Assembly: GCF_019443445.1 (NCBI RefSeq)
Contig: NZ_CP080378.1
Coordinates: 5,208,001 to 5,272,000 of the forward strand
Length of the DNA: 64,000 nucleotides
Source: Massilia sp. PAMC28688
Lineage (GTDB): Bacteria > Pseudomonadota > Gammaproteobacteria > Burkholderiales > Burkholderiaceae_D
Direction of reading: 5' to 3'
The translations under genes were made by a program, and so were the position numbers. Position 1 is the first letter of the stretch. Each line of letters starts with the position of its first letter. This document shows positions 17,537 through 27,071 of this stretch, one piece after another. The notes beneath the pieces were generated by a model. It was not told the origin of the DNA. It worked only from the letters and a program-made list of their open reading frames with translations, and ran no database searches.

Positions 17537-18784
17537 TCAGCCTTTTTCCAAATCAAATGCCTTGTGCAGGGCGCGTACCGCCAGTTCCATGTACTTTTCA
17601 TCAATCAGCACCGAAATCTTGATTTCAGACGTGGAAATCATCAGGATGTTGATGCCCTCTTCCGACAAGGTACGGAACATTTGCGACGCCACACCCACAT
17701 GGCTGCGCATCCCAACACCGACCACCGATACCTTCGATACCTTGGCGTCGCCCGAAATGCTGGCCGCACCCAGCTCGCCCTCGTTCTTCTCCAGCACCGC
17801 CAGCGCCTTGGCATATTCGCCACGCGTGACCGTGAACGTGAAGTCGGTCTTGCCTTCCACCGACTGGTTCTGGATGATCATGTCCACTTCGATGTTGGCG
17901 TCCGCGACCGGCCCCAGGATGTGATACGCCACGCCCGGACGGTCAGGCACGCCCAGGATCGTGATTTTTGCTTCGTCGCGGTTGAATGCGATGCCCGAAA
18001 TGACAGCTTGTTCCATGTGTGTATCTTCCTCAAACGAAATCAGGGTGCCCGACTTGGCTTCTTCTTCAAGCGGCATCAGGGGGTCGGTCAGCGACGACAG
18101 TACGCGGGTCGGCACGCGGTAGTTGCCGGCAAATTCGACGGAGCGGCTCTGCAGCACCTTGGAGCCGAGCGAGGCCAGTTCCAGCATCTCTTCAAACGTG
18201 ATCGTCTTCAGACGCCGCGCTTCCGATACCACGCGCGGGTCGGTCGTGTACACGCCGTCGACATCGGTGTAGATCAGGCATTCTTCTGCCTTCATCGCCG
18301 CCGCAATCGCCACCGCCGACGTGTCCGAACCGCCACGGCCCAGGGTCGTGATATTGCCGTGCTCGTCAATGCCCTGGAAACCGGTGATGATCACGATCTT
18401 GTTCTCGGCCAGGTCCGCCTTGACCTTGGCGTCGTCAATCGATTCAATGCGCGCCTTGGTGTACGCGCTGTTGGTCTTGATCGGTACTTGCCAGCCAGTG
18501 TAGGACACCGCTTTCTTGCCAATGGCTTGCAGCGCAATCGACAGCAAGCCTACCGATACCTGCTCTCCCGTCGCGGCAATCATGTCCAGTTCGCGCGGGT
18601 CGGGCGTGCCCGTGATCTGCTTGGCCAGGCCAATCAGACGGTTGGTCTCGCCCGACATGGCCGATGGCACCACAATGATCTGGTGTCCCGCGTTATGCCA
18701 CTTGGCGACCCTTGCCGCAACGTTCTTGATACGGTCCGTCGATCCCATCGACGTACCGCCATATTTGTGGACAATTAATGCCAT
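17537..18784 (-). CDS. lysC: aspartate kinase
   Basis: 415 residues from ATG 18784 (MALIVHKYGGTSMGS). The amino-acid-kinase domain contains the substrate motif VHKYGGTSMG, the TGEQVS loop and LGRGGSDTSAVA; two ACT domains follow (from about residue 265), ending in the typical MISTSEIKISVLID. It phosphorylates aspartate, the first step to lysine, threonine, methionine and diaminopimelate, and the ACT domains bind feedback inhibitors. The length matches monofunctional class II enzymes. It lies downstream of tilS in the order conserved in many Burkholderiales and is followed by tRNA-Ser. Confidence 0.98.
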   Translation of the reverse strand: MALIVHKYGGTSMGSTDRIKNVAARVAKWHNAGHQIIVVPSAMSGETNRLIGLAKQITGTPDPRELDMIAATGEQVSVGLLSIALQAIGKKAVSYTGWQVPIKTNSAYTKARIESIDDAKVKADLAENKIVIITGFQGIDEHGNITTLGRGGSDTSAVAIAAAMKAEECLIYTDVDGVYTTDPRVVSEARRLKTITFEEMLELASLGSKVLQSRSVEFAGNYRVPTRVLSSLTDPLMPLEEEAKSGTLISFEEDTHMEQAVISGIAFNRDEAKITILGVPDRPGVAYHILGPVADANIEVDMIIQNQSVEGKTDFTFTVTRGEYAKALAVLEKNEGELGAASISGDAKVSKVSVVGVGMRSHVGVASQMFRTLSEEGINILMISTSEIKISVLIDEKYMELAVRALHKAFDLEKG

Positions 18785-18917
18785 AAGAGAGAAGTTTCCG
18801 CTCAAGAATATTAAAAAGAGGGCTCAACTCTACATGTTGCGATGCAAAAAAACAAGGCAAAGCAGGGGGAAACCTATACCTAATGGGTATAAGGTAATTA
18901 CCAATTTAATCAGTAGT

Positions 18918-20339
18918 TCAGGCCGCCGTGGATTCCCAGCGCAGCGCGATCAAGGGCCCGGATCCGGCCCCGAAGTGATGGCAATCCATGCCGATGCCGG
19001 CCGCGAACAGCAATTGCTTGCCGCTGCTGACAATTGGCAGGCGCTCGCGCTCCCAGGCCGGTACGTCGCACGCCTGGTAGTGATACTTGAGCGCCCGCGT
19101 GGGCCGGTTGGCTGCCGGCTTGAGCCGCTCGCCGCCCTTGCGAAAGTCGATCACGAGCGCCTGCTGGCGCAGCCAGCCCGCCTCCACGCCCTGCTCGGCC
19201 GTGTCGAAATGCAGCACGCCGCCGTAGGCAGGAAAGGCCAGGCTGGCTTCGCCATTCCAGCTGAAGCGCTCGCCTTCCTTGACGAGGATGCCTTCGTCGT
19301 CCGGATCGCGCTGGCCGGCCAGGTCGGCCAGCTTGGGCGTGATGAACAGGCGGTCGCGGTGGCGCCGGATGTGGCAGTCGGGATGCGTCACCAGCAACTG
19401 GGCGTCGCTGCGCGCCTCCACCAGCTGCGCCACCATTTCCGTCAGCCAGGCAGTCGATGGCATGCGCAAGCCCTGCTGGGCGAACCAGTGGCGCAGCATG
19501 TTGTAGGCGCGGTCCAGACTCATGCTGCGCAGGGCAGCAACGTCGATGTAGCCATCGACCAGGCAGCTGGCCAGGTCTTGCACGGCCAGTTCGCCCAGCA
19601 GGCGCTGGGCCGACTGCGCGTGCGCGGCGCTGCGCGCAAACCGTTCCTGGTAGCCGGGAAAGGCTTGCGCCAGCGCCGGCATCACCTGGTGGCGCAGGGC
19701 GTTGCGGGCGTAGCGCGGGTGGGTGTTGGATTCGTCTTCGACGTAGGCGATGGCGTTGGCGGCAACGTATTGCTCCAGCTGCGCGCGCGATACCGGCAGC
19801 AGCGGGCGCGCCATGACCAGGTCAGGGTTGCCCAGCAGCTCGGGCGCCGCATTGGCCGCGTCCATGCCGGACAGGCCGGCCGTGCCGGAACCGCGCAACA
19901 GTTGCAGCAGCAGCGTTTCAGCCTGGTCATCGAGGTGGTGGGCGGTGAGCATCAGTGGCACGCCGTGGCTGCGGCACATGGCGCCCAGCGCCGCATAGCG
20001 CAGCTTGCGCGCGGCCGCTTCCACGCCGGAGCTGGTCTTTTCCAGCACCACGCGGCACGCTTCAAAGGTGATGCCGAGCGCCGCGCAGGTGGCTTGGCAA
20101 TGATAGAGCCACTCATCGGCATTCGGGCTGATGCCATGGTGGACGTGAAAGGCGAACACGGGCACGCCATGTTCTTTTCCGTAGGCATGGGCCAGGTGCA
20201 GCAGCGCGGACGAGTCCAGGCCGCCGCTGTAGGCAATGGCGATGGGGGAAGTATTGTCGCCGCGCAGGCTGGCGAGTGCACGCGCAAACACGGCCGGCAC
20301 GGAGCCAGCCGCACTGGTCCCGCTATGCTGCCTGCTCAC
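18918..20339 (-). CDS. tilS: tRNA(Ile)-lysidine synthase
   Basis: 473 residues from a GTG start at 20339 that overlaps the accA stop by 4 bp (GTGA). The PP-loop [16 protein letters not shown] binds ATP near residue 37; [22 protein letters not shown] and [16 protein letters not shown] are TilS hallmarks. The C-terminal substrate-binding domain has [20 protein letters not shown]. TilS converts the wobble cytidine of tRNA-Ile(CAU) to lysidine, essential for AUA decoding. Coupling to accA suggests co-transcription. Confidence 0.97.
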   Translation of the reverse strand: MSRQHSGTSAAGSVPAVFARALASLRGDNTSPIAIAYSGGLDSSALLHLAHAYGKEHGVPVFAFHVHHGISPNADEWLYHCQATCAALGITFEACRVVLEKTSSGVEAAARKLRYAALGAMCRSHGVPLMLTAHHLDDQAETLLLQLLRGSGTAGLSGMDAANAAPELLGNPDLVMARPLLPVSRAQLEQYVAANAIAYVEDESNTHPRYARNALRHQVMPALAQAFPGYQERFARSAAHAQSAQRLLGELAVQDLASCLVDGYIDVAALRSMSLDRAYNMLRHWFAQQGLRMPSTAWLTEMVAQLVEARSDAQLLVTHPDCHIRRHRDRLFITPKLADLAGQRDPDDEGILVKEGERFSWNGEASLAFPAYGGVLHFDTAEQGVEAGWLRQQALVIDFRKGGERLKPAANRPTRALKYHYQACDVPAWERERLPIVSSGKQLLFAAGIGMDCHHFGAGSGPLIALRWESTAA

Positions 20340-21313
20340 TCGTCGGCCGGCGTCGTTTCTTTGAACTTGCCGTAGCTCATCAGCTTCTGGTGACGGGCTT
20401 CGAGCAGGTCGCGCGTTTTCATGCCGTGGAACTGGCGCAGGCTGTCGGCCAGCGCCCGTTTGAGCAACACCGCCATCTGCTTCGGATCGCGGTGGGCGCC
20501 GCCCAGCGGTTCGTTGATGATCTTGTCAATCAGGCCCATGGCCTTGAGGCGGTGCGCCGTCAGGCCCAGCGCGTCGGCGGCGTCGGAGGCACGCTCGGAC
20601 GTCTTCCAGAGGATGGAGGCGCAGCCTTCCGGCGAAATCACGGAATACGTGGCGTACTGCAGCATCAGGACGGCGTCGCCCACGGCAATGGCCAGCGCGC
20701 CGCCGGAACCGCCCTCGCCAATGATGGTTGCAATCAGCGGCACTTTCAGTTCGGCCATCACGTACAGGTTGTGGCCGATGGCTTCCGACTGGCCGCGCTC
20801 TTCGGCATCGATGCCGGGAAAGGCGCCGGGCGTATCGACAAAGGTAAAGATGGGCAGGCCGAATTTTTCCGCCAGTTTCATCAGGCGCATGGCCTTGCGG
20901 TAGCCTTCCGGCTTGGGCATGCCGAAGTTGCGCATGGCGCGCTCTTTGGTGTCGCGGCCTTTTTGGTGGCCAATGACCATGCAGGCTTGCCCGTTGAAAC
21001 GGGCCAGGCCGCCGACGATGGACAGGTCGTCCGCGTAGGATCGGTCGCCATGGAGCTCGTGGAAATCGGTGAAGATTTCGTTCACGTAATCCATGGTGTA
21101 GGGGCGCTGCGGGTGGCGCGCGATTTGCGATACTTGCCAGGGAGTCAGTTTGGCGTAGATATCCTTGGTCAGCTGCTGGCTTTTCTTGGCCAGGCGATCG
21201 ATCTCTTCCGAGATGTCCACTGCCGAATCATCCTGCACGAAGCGCAGCTCCTCAATCTTGGAATCGAGCTCTGCGATTGGCTGTTCGAAATTGAGGAAAG
21301 TTGTTTTAATCAT
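20336..21313 (-). CDS. accA: acetyl-CoA carboxylase carboxyltransferase subunit alpha
   Basis: 325 residues from ATG 21313 with GGGAGA upstream. The N-terminal helical segment ([18 protein letters not shown]) and the crotonase-fold core ([46 protein letters not shown]) are complete. AccA pairs with AccD to transfer carboxyl from biotin to acetyl-CoA, giving malonyl-CoA for fatty acids and, in this genome, presumably for the polyketide synthase. It is the first gene of the accA-tilS pair. Confidence 0.98.
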   Translation of the reverse strand: MIKTTFLNFEQPIAELDSKIEELRFVQDDSAVDISEEIDRLAKKSQQLTKDIYAKLTPWQVSQIARHPQRPYTMDYVNEIFTDFHELHGDRSYADDLSIVGGLARFNGQACMVIGHQKGRDTKERAMRNFGMPKPEGYRKAMRLMKLAEKFGLPIFTFVDTPGAFPGIDAEERGQSEAIGHNLYVMAELKVPLIATIIGEGGSGGALAIAVGDAVLMLQYATYSVISPEGCASILWKTSERASDAADALGLTAHRLKAMGLIDKIINEPLGGAHRDPKQMAVLLKRALADSLRQFHGMKTRDLLEARHQKLMSYGKFKETTPADE

Positions 21314-21450
21314 TGTATCTCCCGAATGGATCCGGGCCGCGACTACTCCCGCCCCGCGGCCTGCTGTGGCGCTATTCTACCGGAACTGGGCTTGAAAAAG
21401 TGAATTCGTGGGGCTCGCCGCCGGCCATCGCCCGCTGCCGCAAGGCTTGC

Positions 21451-22113
21451 TCAGGCTGGGGAAACGGGATCGAGGCTGCGCCACAGATACCAGGTTGCCA
21501 CCGTGCGCCACGGCTCCCAGTTGGCCGATACTTCGCGCGCATCGCTGCGCGAGACAGGTTCGCCGGAGAAATAGTTCTGGCTGATGCCCTGGATCAGGCC
21601 AGGGTCGTCCAGCGGCAGCACATTGGGGCGCAGCAGGTTGAAGATCAGGAACATTTCTGCCGTCCAGCGCCCGATGCCGCGTATCTGCACCAGCTCGGCA
21701 ATCACGGCTTCGTCATCCATGCTGGCCCACTGGCTCGCATGCACGCGCTTGGCCTTGAAGTGGTCGGCCAGGTCGAGGATGTATTCGGTCTTGCGCTTGG
21801 ACAGGCCGCAGGCCGACAGCTGTTCGGCGCCCGCCTTGATCACCTGGGCCGGCGTGATCTTGGGGCATGCCATGACCAGCTTGCTCCAGGCCGCGTCCGC
21901 CGCCTTGGTCGTCACCTGCTGGCCCACCACGGAGCGCGCCAGCGTGGTGAAGGGATCGCCATTGCCCACCAGGTGCAGGTCGCCAAACTGGGGAATGAGC
22001 TTTTTCATGATGCGGTCACGCTTCATGAGTTCGGCTTTGGCTTCTTCCCAGTACGCAGGCACCTCGAGTAGCAGCGAGGTGGTCCCCGCGCTGTCCTTGT
22101 GCAGGGCCATCAT
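21451..22113 (-). CDS. DNA-3-methyladenine glycosylase II-type (HhH-GPD, AlkA-like)
   Basis: 220 residues; ATG 22113 overlaps the cysS stop (ATGA). The helix-hairpin-helix [17 protein letters not shown] is followed by the catalytic Asp region [29 protein letters not shown] opens the domain. It lacks the N-terminal beta domain of E. coli AlkA, so it is the short form common in betaproteobacteria. It excises alkylated purines in base excision repair. It is translationally coupled to cysS. Confidence 0.93.
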   Translation of the reverse strand: MMALHKDSAGTTSLLLEVPAYWEEAKAELMKRDRIMKKLIPQFGDLHLVGNGDPFTTLARSVVGQQVTTKAADAAWSKLVMACPKITPAQVIKAGAEQLSACGLSKRKTEYILDLADHFKAKRVHASQWASMDDEAVIAELVQIRGIGRWTAEMFLIFNLLRPNVLPLDDPGLIQGISQNYFSGEPVSRSDAREVSANWEPWRTVATWYLWRSLDPVSPA

Positions 22114-23501
22114 GCGCGACGCCAGTTGGTGGTGCCGTCCGGCTTGTCTTCGAGGACGATGCCGGCCGCCAGCAGCTCGGCGCGGATGCGGTCGGACTCG
22201 CCGAAGTTGCGCGCCTTCTTGGCGGCAATGCGCTCGGCAATCTTCGCTTCGATGTCCGCCGCGCCGCCGGCGCCCTCGCCTTCACCTTGCAAGAATTGCT
22301 GCGGCGTGCGGCCCAGCAGGCCAATCACGCCGGCCAGCGCCTTGTACTGGCGCGCCGTTGCCACCGACTTGGTCTTGTTCAGTTCCGTCGCCAGGTCAAA
22401 GATGGCGGCCAATGCGATCGGGGTATTGAAGTCGTCGTCCATCGCTTCGCGAAAACGCACGGCGTGGGCTTCGTTCCAGTCAACCTGGCATTCGCCGTCA
22501 CCGAGGTCGATATCGCATAGCGCCGTGTACAGGCGCGTGAGCGCAACCTTGGCGTCGTCGAGGTGGGCGTCGGAATAATTGAGCGGGCTGCGGTAGTGCG
22601 CGCGCAGGATGAAAAAGCGCACGACTTCTGCATCATACTTTTTCAGCACGTCGCGGATGGTGAAGAAGTTGCCAAGCGACTTGGACATCTTTTCGTTATC
22701 CACACGCACAAAGCCGTTATGCACCCAGTAATTGGTCATGGGATGGCCAAAAGCGCCTTCCGACTGGGCGATTTCATTTTCGTGGTGTGGAAACTGCAGG
22801 TCGGCGCCGCCGCCGTGGATATCGAATTGTTCGCCCAGCGTCGCGCACGACATGGCCGAGCATTCGATATGCCAGCCCGGACGGCCGCTGCCCCATTTCG
22901 ATTCCCATTTCACTTCGTCCGGCTCCGATTCCTTGGACGACTTCCACAGCACGAAATCGAGCGGATCGCGCTTGCCGGTATTGACGTCGACACGCTCGCC
23001 GGCGCGCAGGTCGTCGAGCGACTTGCCCGACAATTTGCCGTAGCCTTCAAAACCCCGGACGGCGTAATTGACGTCGCCATCGTCGGCGCGGTAGGCCAGG
23101 CCCTTTTGTTCGAGCAGTTCGATAATGCCCAGCATCTGCGGCACGTATTGGGTCGCGCGCGGCACCACGTCCGGCGGCAAGATGCCGAGCGCGCTCGTGT
23201 CTTCATCCATGTATTGGGTAAAGCGCGAGGTCAGCGAATAAATGGACTCGCCATTTTCCACGGCCCGCTTGATGATCTTGTCTTCGATGTCGGTGATGTT
23301 GCGAACGTAGGTCACCTGGTAGCCGGACGCCTTGAGCCAGCGGTAGATGACGTCGAATGCCATCATCATGCGCGCGTGTCCGATGTGGCAGTAATCGTAA
23401 ATCGTCATCCCGCATACATACATGCCTACCTTGCCGGGATTGATGGGAACGAATACCTGCTTTTCACGCGCGAGCGTGTTGTAAATCTTCAGTTGGCTCA
23501 T
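22110..23501 (-). CDS. cysS: cysteinyl-tRNA synthetase
   Basis: 463 residues from ATG 23501 ([15 protein letters not shown]), the conserved class Ia start; longer in-frame forms have no family similarity. The HIGH motif is [11 protein letters not shown] and the KMSKS motif is [11 protein letters not shown]. Zinc ligands fit [14 protein letters not shown] and HHENEIAQ. The C-terminal DALR and tail regions are complete. It charges tRNA-Cys with cysteine. It heads the cysS-glycosylase pair. Confidence 0.98.
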   Translation of the reverse strand: MSQLKIYNTLAREKQVFVPINPGKVGMYVCGMTIYDYCHIGHARMMMAFDVIYRWLKASGYQVTYVRNITDIEDKIIKRAVENGESIYSLTSRFTQYMDEDTSALGILPPDVVPRATQYVPQMLGIIELLEQKGLAYRADDGDVNYAVRGFEGYGKLSGKSLDDLRAGERVDVNTGKRDPLDFVLWKSSKESEPDEVKWESKWGSGRPGWHIECSAMSCATLGEQFDIHGGGADLQFPHHENEIAQSEGAFGHPMTNYWVHNGFVRVDNEKMSKSLGNFFTIRDVLKKYDAEVVRFFILRAHYRSPLNYSDAHLDDAKVALTRLYTALCDIDLGDGECQVDWNEAHAVRFREAMDDDFNTPIALAAIFDLATELNKTKSVATARQYKALAGVIGLLGRTPQQFLQGEGEGAGGAADIEAKIAERIAAKKARNFGESDRIRAELLAAGIVLEDKPDGTTNWRRA

Positions 23502-23721
23502 GGTTTCTACTGTTTTAGCGCGCGCGTCAAGCCCGGGCAATACCAAGCCGTCAGCGCGTTCGCCAGCGAGGCGCGCACCGGGCAACCGGGTATCACAACG
23601 AGATCGACAGCGCCCGCGGTCTTGTTCTTCTTTGATAGAATGGGGCGTTCCGAGCAAAGTATAGCATTGAAAAAATCCCGGCTGGCCGCATATGGATCAG
23701 GTTTATTTTTGCGAATAAGGC

Positions 23722-23750
23722 TTGACAGCCAAACCGCCACTTTATATCAA
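23722..23750 (+). promoter_or_regulatory. sigma-70 promoter for the cyclophilin genes
   Basis: TTGACA (23722-23727), 17-bp spacer and TATCAA (23745-23750) lie 22 bp before the start codon of the periplasmic cyclophilin gene. Confidence 0.65.
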
Positions 23751-23771
23751 TTGTTCAACAATTAGGAAGCC

Positions 23772-24374
23772 ATGATGCAAGAATCGAAAATGTTCCGTAT
23801 GCCCTTCCTCGCCCGCTTCCTGTCGGTATTCGCCGGCCTGACGCTGAGCCACGCCGTCATGGCAGCCGAAGCGCCACAGGTGTCGCTCAATACCTCCATG
23901 GGCGAAATCGTCCTCGAACTGGACCAGGAAAAGGCGCCCAAGACGGTCGCCAACTTCCTCGCCTACGTCAAGAGCGGCCATTACAAGGGCACCATTTTCC
24001 ATCGCGTGATCGATGGCTTCATGATCCAGGGCGGCGGCATGGACGCCAAGCTCAATACCAAGCGCACCAACAAGCCGGTGGAAAATGAAGCAAAAAATGG
24101 CCTGAAAAACGTGCCGTATTCGCTGGCCATGGCGCGCACGGCCGACCCGCATTCGGCCACGTCGCAGTTCTTCATCAATGTCGCTGAAAACACCAGTCTC
24201 GATTATCCGGGCCGCGATGGTTTTGGCTACACCGTGTTTGGCAAGGTGGTATCGGGCCAGGAAGTGGTCGACAAGATCAAGGGTGTGCTGGTCGATGATG
24301 TGCGCGGCCAGCAGAACGTACCGGTGATCCCCATCGTTATTAAGAACGCGACTGTCGTCAAGTCTGTAAAATAA
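23772..24374 (+). CDS. ppiA: periplasmic peptidyl-prolyl cis-trans isomerase (cyclophilin)
   Basis: 200 residues with AGGAAG before ATG 23772. A signal peptide ends in SHAVMAAE (about residue 32). The cyclophilin domain contains FHRVIDGFMIQGGGM (catalytic Arg), LAMARTADPHSATSQFFIN and YTVFGKVVSGQEVVDKI. It catalyses proline isomerisation during folding of exported proteins. Its paralogue lies 36 bp downstream, so the two arose by duplication and probably form an operon. Confidence 0.95.
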   Translation: MMQESKMFRMPFLARFLSVFAGLTLSHAVMAAEAPQVSLNTSMGEIVLELDQEKAPKTVANFLAYVKSGHYKGTIFHRVIDGFMIQGGGMDAKLNTKRTNKPVENEAKNGLKNVPYSLAMARTADPHSATSQFFINVAENTSLDYPGRDGFGYTVFGKVVSGQEVVDKIKGVLVDDVRGQQNVPVIPIVIKNATVVKSVK

Positions 24375-24410
24375 CGCCTCTGACAATATTTAAACTGAAC
24401 AGGATCTCTC

Positions 24411-24899
24411 ATGACCGTACTGATCACCACCAACATGGGCACCATGAAAGTCGAACTGGACGCTGAAAAAGCGCCAAAGACGGTTGCCAACTTCCTTGAC
24501 TACGTCGCCAAGGGCCACTACGCCAACACCATTTTCCACCGCGTGATCGCGGACTTCATGGTCCAGGGCGGCGGTTTCGAGCCAGGCATGAAGCAAAAGC
24601 CGGCCGACCAGCAAGTGGAAAACGAAGCCAAGAATGGCCTCAAGAACGACAAGTACACCATCGCCATGGCCCGCACTTCGGACCCGCATTCGGCATCGGC
24701 CCAGTTCTTCATCAATACCAAGAACAATGACTTCCTGAACTATCCAGGCCAGGATGGCTGGGGCTACACCGTGTTCGGCAAGGTAGTGGAAGGCACCGAG
24801 ACCGTGGACAAGATGAACAAGGTCAAGACCGGCCGCAGCGGCATGTTTGCCGATGTGCCGACCGAGGCAGTCATCATCGAAAAAATCGAAGTCGTCTAA
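24411..24899 (+). CDS. ppiB: cytoplasmic peptidyl-prolyl cis-trans isomerase B
   Basis: 162 residues with AGGA before ATG 24411. It is the same cyclophilin domain without a signal peptide: FHRVIADFMVQGGGF, IAMARTSDPHSASAQFFIN and GYTVFGKVVEGTETVDKM. It folds cytosolic proteins. It sits between ppiA and lpxH on the same strand. Confidence 0.97.
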   Translation: MTVLITTNMGTMKVELDAEKAPKTVANFLDYVAKGHYANTIFHRVIADFMVQGGGFEPGMKQKPADQQVENEAKNGLKNDKYTIAMARTSDPHSASAQFFINTKNNDFLNYPGQDGWGYTVFGKVVEGTETVDKMNKVKTGRSGMFADVPTEAVIIEKIEVV

Positions 24900-24934
24900 G
24901 CAATGACCGGGCATCGCAGTGTGACGTTCGCGCC

Positions 24935-25696
24935 ATGACGATGCCCGCGCGTACCCTCGCGCTATTCATTTCCGACCTGCACCTGCAGGCTGCCCAGCCG
25001 GCCACGGCGCAGGCTTTCTTTGCCTTCCTGGCCGAGCGCGCCATGGCGGCTAAGTCACTCTACCTTCTCGGCGACCTGTTCGAATACTGGGCAGGCGACG
25101 ACGATCTTCCCGATCCCTTTCATCAGCAGATTGCCGGCGCCATTCGCGCCGTCAGCGACAGCGGCGTGGCCGTGTACTGGATCGCCGGCAACCGCGATTT
25201 CCTGGTGGGCGCAGACTTTGCCGCGGCAGCCGGATTGACCTTGCTGCCGGAACCGCACACGGTCGACATTGGCGGCCAGCGCATTACCCTGGTCCATGGC
25301 GACGCCCAGTGCACGGACGATATCAAGTACATGGCCTTCCGGGCCCAGGTGCGCGACCCGGCCTGGCAGCAGCAGTTCCTGGCGCTGCCGCTGGCCCAGC
25401 GCAAGGCCATTATTGCCGGCATGCGCGAAGGCAGCCGCGAGGCGCACGCGGGCAAGACCATGGACATCATGGATGTCACGCCGGCCGCCATCACGGCCCT
25501 GTTTGACAGCAGCGCCAGCGACATCCTCATCCACGGCCACACCCACCGCCCCGCCCTGCACACGGATGGCGCGCGGCGCCGCTATGTGCTGCCCGATTGG
25601 GAACCCCTGTCCGAGCCGCCACGTGGCGGCTGGATCAGCGTCACCACAGACGGCGCCATCACCCGCTACGACCTCGACGGCAAGCCGCTGGCCTGA
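24935..25696 (+). CDS. lpxH: UDP-2,3-diacylglucosamine diphosphatase
   Basis: 253 residues. The calcineurin-like metal sites are complete: FISDLHLQ, LLGDLFEYWAGDD, AGNRDFLVG, LVHGDAQC and HGHTHRP. LpxH hydrolyses UDP-2,3-diacylglucosamine to lipid X in lipid A synthesis at the inner membrane. The start is ATG 24935, 35 bp after ppiB; an ATG two codons later is also possible. The ppiB-lpxH neighbourhood is common in betaproteobacteria. Confidence 0.96.
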   Translation: MTMPARTLALFISDLHLQAAQPATAQAFFAFLAERAMAAKSLYLLGDLFEYWAGDDDLPDPFHQQIAGAIRAVSDSGVAVYWIAGNRDFLVGADFAAAAGLTLLPEPHTVDIGGQRITLVHGDAQCTDDIKYMAFRAQVRDPAWQQQFLALPLAQRKAIIAGMREGSREAHAGKTMDIMDVTPAAITALFDSSASDILIHGHTHRPALHTDGARRRYVLPDWEPLSEPPRGGWISVTTDGAITRYDLDGKPLA

Positions 25697-25722
25697 CCAC
25701 CCGCATGCATATCAAAAAAACC

Positions 25723-25765
25723 TTGGGCCTGCGTTAAACTGGTGTTATAGTTCACTACATCACCA
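25723..25765 (+). promoter_or_regulatory. promoter and possible operator of the GntR/ABC operon
   Basis: TTGGGC (25723-25728) and TTATAG (25745-25750) with 16-bp spacing form a fair sigma-70 promoter. TGGTG (25740-25744) and CACCA (25761-25765) are inverted arms around the -10. The placement fits autorepression by the YtrA-type regulator, which is an inference. Confidence 0.4.
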
Positions 25766-25801
25766 CTGCAACACATCACTACCATACCTCAAGGAGGCAA
25801 C

Positions 25802-25840
25802 ATGCAAGAGGAAGCATCCGTTCCGGAGTCGATCTCATGA
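25802..25840 (+). CDS. 12-residue leader ORF upstream of the GntR regulator
   Basis: ATG 25802 is preceded by a perfect AGGAGG and encodes MQEEASVPESIS before TGA, which overlaps the regulator start as ATGA. The regulator itself has no good ribosome site of its own, so translation is probably coupled through this leader. It has no regulatory amino-acid run such as seen in attenuator peptides. Confidence 0.55.
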   Translation: MQEEASVPESIS

Positions 25841-26205
25841 CCACGCCCTGGAACGACAACACACCCATTTACCGCCAGCTCAAGGACCGGGTCATCGGCA
25901 TGATGCTCGACGGCGCGCTCAAGGCCGGCGACGCCCTGCCCTCCGTGCGCCAGGTGGCGGCCGAATACCAGCTCAATCCGATCACGGTATCGAAGGCATA
26001 CCAGGAACTGGTCGATGAAAACCTTGTAGAAAAAAGAAGGGGAATAGGCATGTATGTGACCGACGGCGCGAGCGAAAAACTGCTTGCCAGCGAACGTGAG
26101 CGCTTCGTGCGCGAAGAGTGGCCTGCCATGGTTGAGCGTATTCGCCGCCTGGGCCTGGATCTGGAACAGCTGCTGCGCGCCAGCGCGCCGGGAGCGGCGC
26201 AATGA
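25837..26205 (+). CDS. GntR-family transcriptional regulator, YtrA subfamily
   Basis: 122 residues. The winged helix is typical: PIYRQLKDRVIGMMLDG, DALPSVRQVAAEYQLNPITVSKAYQELVDE and the wing VEKRRGIGMYV. A short helical C-terminus (about 45 residues) replaces the large ligand domains of other GntR proteins, as in YtrA. YtrA proteins repress the ABC transporter operon they head, often relieved by cell-envelope-active agents. The stop overlaps the ATPase start (ATGA). Confidence 0.93.
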   Translation: MTTPWNDNTPIYRQLKDRVIGMMLDGALKAGDALPSVRQVAAEYQLNPITVSKAYQELVDENLVEKRRGIGMYVTDGASEKLLASERERFVREEWPAMVERIRRLGLDLEQLLRASAPGAAQ

Positions 26206-27071
26206 GTGCCGTCATCTCCGCCAAAGGCTTGTCCAAGCGTTATGGCAGCAGGGTGGCCGTCGACAATATCGATTTCGAGATTCCGGCCGGCCGCATCGTC
26301 GGCCTGATCGGGCCCAACGGCTCGGGCAAGACCACCACGCTGAAAGCGGCGCTGGGCCTGGTACCTTTCGACGGCCAGCTTACCGTGCTGGGCAAGGATC
26401 CACGCACCGAGCGCGATGACTTGATGGAAGAGGTGTGCTTCATTGCGGACGTGGCCATTTTGCCGCGCTGGCTGTCGGTGGGCAATGCTGTCGATTTCGT
26501 GGCCGGCGTGCACCCGCGCTTTGATCGCAAGAAGGCCGAGCGCTACCTGGCCAACACCAAGCTCACGCCCAATCTGAAGGTCAAGGAAATGTCCAAGGGC
26601 ATGATCGTGCAGCTGCACCTGGCCCTGGTCATGGCGATTGACGCCAAGCTGCTGGTACTGGACGAACCAACCCTGGGCCTGGACATTCTGTACCGCAAGC
26701 AGTTCTACCAGAACCTGCTGGAAGACTATTTTGACGAAAACAAGACCATCGTCATTACCACCCACCAGGTGGAAGAAATTGAACACATCCTGACCGACCT
26801 GATGTTTATCCGTGACGGCAAGATTGTGCTGGCAACGTCAATGGAAGAACTGGGCGAGCGCTACACGGAAGTGATGGTGTCGAACGACAAGCTGGCGGCC
26901 GCCAATGCCCTCGCTCCCATCGATTCGCGCAGCGTCTTCGGCAAGTCGGTCATGCTGTTCGACTCCGCAGGCGGCGGCGCCACCCGCGCCCAACTCAGCG
27001 CCCTGGGCGAAACCCGCAACCCGAGCGTCGCCGATTTGTTCGTCGCGACCATGAAAGGAACTTACGCATGA
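26202..27071 (+). CDS. ABC transporter ATP-binding protein (YtrB-like)
   Basis: 289 residues. Walker A is GPNGSGKTTT and Walker B is LLVLDEPTLGLD, followed by the switch His in TTHQVEEIEH. The signature is MSKGM instead of LSGGQ, a variant common in the YtrB group. The C-terminal about 70 residues form an accessory domain. It energises the permease encoded next, with overlapping ATGA stop/start. The substrate is unknown; related systems respond to cell-wall antibiotics. Confidence 0.93.
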   Translation: MSAVISAKGLSKRYGSRVAVDNIDFEIPAGRIVGLIGPNGSGKTTTLKAALGLVPFDGQLTVLGKDPRTERDDLMEEVCFIADVAILPRWLSVGNAVDFVAGVHPRFDRKKAERYLANTKLTPNLKVKEMSKGMIVQLHLALVMAIDAKLLVLDEPTLGLDILYRKQFYQNLLEDYFDENKTIVITTHQVEEIEHILTDLMFIRDGKIVLATSMEELGERYTEVMVSNDKLAAANALAPIDSRSVFGKSVMLFDSAGGGATRAQLSALGETRNPSVADLFVATMKGTYA

